In this document: positions 62,482 through 64,000 of the stretch, piece after piece
How the letters are laid out: each line of letters opens with the position of its first letter
Numbering within the stretch: the stretch's first letter is position 1
From: CAVRIA01 sp963721115
GTDB lineage: Bacteria > Desulfobacterota > Binatia > HRBIN30 > CADEER01
Direction: 5' to 3'
Assembly: GCA_963721115.1 (NCBI GenBank)
Contig: CAVRIA010000021.1
Span: 282,585 to 346,584 of the forward strand
DNA: 64,000 nt
Position numbers and translations under genes: made by a program
The notes under the pieces: generated by a model
What the model saw: only the letters and a program-made list of their open reading frames with translations
The model's database searches: none
What the model was told of the DNA's origin: nothing

Positions 62482-64000
62482 TTACTTTCTAACTTGTTCA
62501 AATTGAATTTCTTCCTCTTTTTTTTGAATTGAATGTACTTCAAAATCAGGATTCTCATGCTGGAAGTCTTCACGAATATGTCCTCCCCTGCTTTCCTCGC
62601 GAATAAGCGCAGCCTCTGCTATTAGCGTGCAAATTGAGACTGTGTTTCTTATCTTCAGCAAGTTATATTCATTTTTATGATTGGAATGTTTGTTACCGAT
62701 TTCTTTCAATCTTTTTAACGCTTTCTTAATGCCAGTTTCATTCCTAACAATACCGAGATTTTCTGACATCAATTCAGCAATCTCATTTTGGACGGTCAAA
62801 AAAACCGTTTCGTTGTTTTTGTCCAAATGTACAGGCTCAATGTTCTCTGGCTCAAATCCTGTTTTGCTTAACGATGCGGCTTTTTCACTGGCGCGTTTTC
62901 CAAAAACTAAACATTCAAGAAGCGAATTGCTGGCGAGTCGATTTGCCCCCATTACTCCTGTTGAAGCTGCTTCACCACATACAAACAATCCCGAAATATT
63001 AGTTTCGCCATCAAGGTTGGACCGAACACCACCAACCATATAATGTGCCGCCGGTGAAACCGGAATCAGGTCAGTTGTTAAATCCAATCCATATGTTTTC
63101 AATGTTTCATAAATGTGATTGAATCTTTTTTTGATTTTATCAGGATTAAGATGCTTCAGCGACAGATAGATGAAATTGGAATTCGTTTTTTGAATTTGCC
63201 GGAAAATACTATACGCCACTATATCCCGGGGGGCTAATTCTGCAAACGGATGAATATCTTTCATAAACCGTTCACCATCTTTATTGAGTAACCATCCGCC
63301 TTCGCCACGTACAGCTTCGCTTATTAAGTAGGCATCTTTTCCAGGTACATACAATGCTGATGGATGAAATTGAATAAATTCAAGATCGGCAATTTTGGCT
63401 CCTGATTCCCATGCCAAAGCAATTCCTTCGCCGGTTGCAGTGTGCGGATTTGTAGAACGGGCAAAAACTCTCGACAAGCCTCCAGTGGCCAGTATTACTG
63501 CTTTTGCTTTAAAAATAATATTTTCTCCTGATACAAAGGCGTAACCCTGCACACCATAAACACGATTATTTTTAATAAGTAATTTAACAACAGCAACATA
63601 TTCAAATGCGGTAACCGATTTTTGTTCTTTTACTTTCTGTAACTTAAAACATGTTAGTTCTTTACCAGTTGCATCGCCACCTGCATGTAAAATGCGGCGT
63701 TTGGTATGTCCTCCTTCCAGGCCAAGAATAAATTTGCCATTTCTTTTATCAAATAGCATTCCCTCTTCTATCATTTCAAGAACTCTTTCGCGCCCTTCAT
63801 TAACAAGGATTCTCACTGCATCGACATCGCATAATCCACGACCTGCAACCAACGTGTCATGTAAATGTTTCTCTGGTGAATCGCTGCCGGCAATTGCCGC
63901 TGCAATTCCCCCCTGGGCATAATAAGAATTACTGGTATCTAATTGCGATTTAGTAACAATTGCAACTGTTCCGTATTTCGAAGAATGGTATGCGGCAGAA
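62482..64000 (-). CDS. nadB: L-aspartate oxidase (partial, runs off the window)
   Basis: FAD enzyme making iminoaspartate for NAD synthesis. In frame from the window edge: SKYGTVAIVTKSQLDTSNSY, YAQGGIAAAIAGSDSPEKH, then LEGGHTKRRILHAGGDATG, LATGGLSRVFARSTNPHTAT, EFIQFHPSALYVP, SEAVRGEGGWLLNKDGERFM, AAHYMVGGV and GANRLASNSLLECLVFGKRA. These match NadB rather than succinate dehydrogenase. Only the extreme N-terminus is outside. Strong AT bias and Bacteroidetes-like wording mark it as foreign to the main contig. Confidence 0.93.
   Translation of the reverse strand, partial: SAAYHSSKYGTVAIVTKSQLDTSNSYYAQGGIAAAIAGSDSPEKHLHDTLVAGRGLCDVDAVRILVNEGRERVLEMIEEGMLFDKRNGKFILGLEGGHTKRRILHAGGDATGKELTCFKLQKVKEQKSVTAFEYVAVVKLLIKNNRVYGVQGYAFVSGENIIFKAKAVILATGGLSRVFARSTNPHTATGEGIALAWESGAKIADLEFIQFHPSALYVPGKDAYLISEAVRGEGGWLLNKDGERFMKDIHPFAELAPRDIVAYSIFRQIQKTNSNFIYLSLKHLNPDKIKKRFNHIYETLKTYGLDLTTDLIPVSPAAHYMVGGVRSNLDGETNISGLFVCGEAASTGVMGANRLASNSLLECLVFGKRASEKAASLSKTGFEPENIEPVHLDKNNETVFLTVQNEIAELMSENLGIVRNETGIKKALKRLKEIGNKHSNHKNEYNLLKIRNTVSICTLIAEAALIREESRGGHIREDFQHENPDFEVHSIQKKEEEIQFEQVRK

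Noticed and set aside
62200..64000. Horizontal transfer of nadB-nadC from Bacteroidetes
   Set aside because: The nadC gene is cut by mdh and both joints fall inside conserved genes; a misassembly explains this more simply.

Overview
The window is almost entirely one GC-rich bacterial contig (1 to about 61.8 kb) with tightly packed genes, many ATGA or GTGA start/stop overlaps and purine-rich ribosome binding sites. Gene content points to a Gram-negative bacterium of the deltaproteobacterial or Binatota/Desulfobacterota type: sec-yajC behind queA-tgt, an NfeD/slipin pair, a DUF4416 protein, and an rpoZ - dnaJ - cbpM - rpoH heat-shock cluster. No 16S or other decisive marker is present, so the phylum is an inference.

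Layout. 0-8.5 kb: a Tat-exported Fe-S aldo/keto reductase, a zinc-ribbon adenylate cyclase/ATPase/TPR regulator, a DegT sugar aminotransferase, a MaoC hydratase, an isoprenylcysteine-methyltransferase-like protein and a CPBP protease. 8.7-9.3 kb: a degraded island with a small ORF, an integron attC-like palindrome and a broken amidohydrolase. 9.3-14.4 kb: a HlyD - double ATPase - two permease ABC-2 efflux operon. 14.7-18.3 kb: two small envelope proteins, a zinc alcohol dehydrogenase, a SnoaL protein and a short-chain dehydrogenase. 18.6-25.5 kb: aroD, a large GT-C glycosyltransferase and a complete ECF transporter (S, fused A-A', T). 26-29.5 kb: a two-gene histidine kinase / hybrid sensor module. 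29.5-32.6 kb: polyprenyl diphosphate synthase, DUF971, Mrp/ApbC and a ferredoxin. 32.7-36 kb: a phospholipid synthase, a small membrane protein, a UPF0104 flippase-like protein, coaBC and DUF4416. 36.4-40.3 kb: zinc phospholipase C, uracil-DNA glycosylase, NfeD and slipin. 40.4-47.3 kb: queA, tgt, yajC, secD, secF and recJ. 47.4-61.3 kb: a HTH regulator, a methyltransferase, ctpA, xseA-xseB-ispA-tlyA, rpoZ-dnaJ-cbpM-rpoH, a TPP enzyme, a CinA-type protein and a truncated SRPBCC protein.

The last 2.2 kb do not belong. At about 61.81 kb a plus-strand gene breaks off into the start of an antisense sucC preceded by the end of mdh. At about 62.185 kb mdh breaks into an AT-rich nadC/nadB pair of Bacteroidetes type. 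The end looks like an assembly chimera of three pieces. Independently, at least a dozen genes between 5.5 and 39 kb carry a single apparent frameshift, while 39-61 kb is clean. This suggests uncorrected indels in part of the assembly rather than real gene decay.

The intergenic spaces hold several unusual palindromes: a family built from GGCNNN hexamers (1.4, 5.1, 15.7 and 26.2 kb), a nested 270-bp inverted repeat (5.0-5.25 kb), a 157-bp near-perfect palindrome (18.4-18.6 kb) and the attC-like site.
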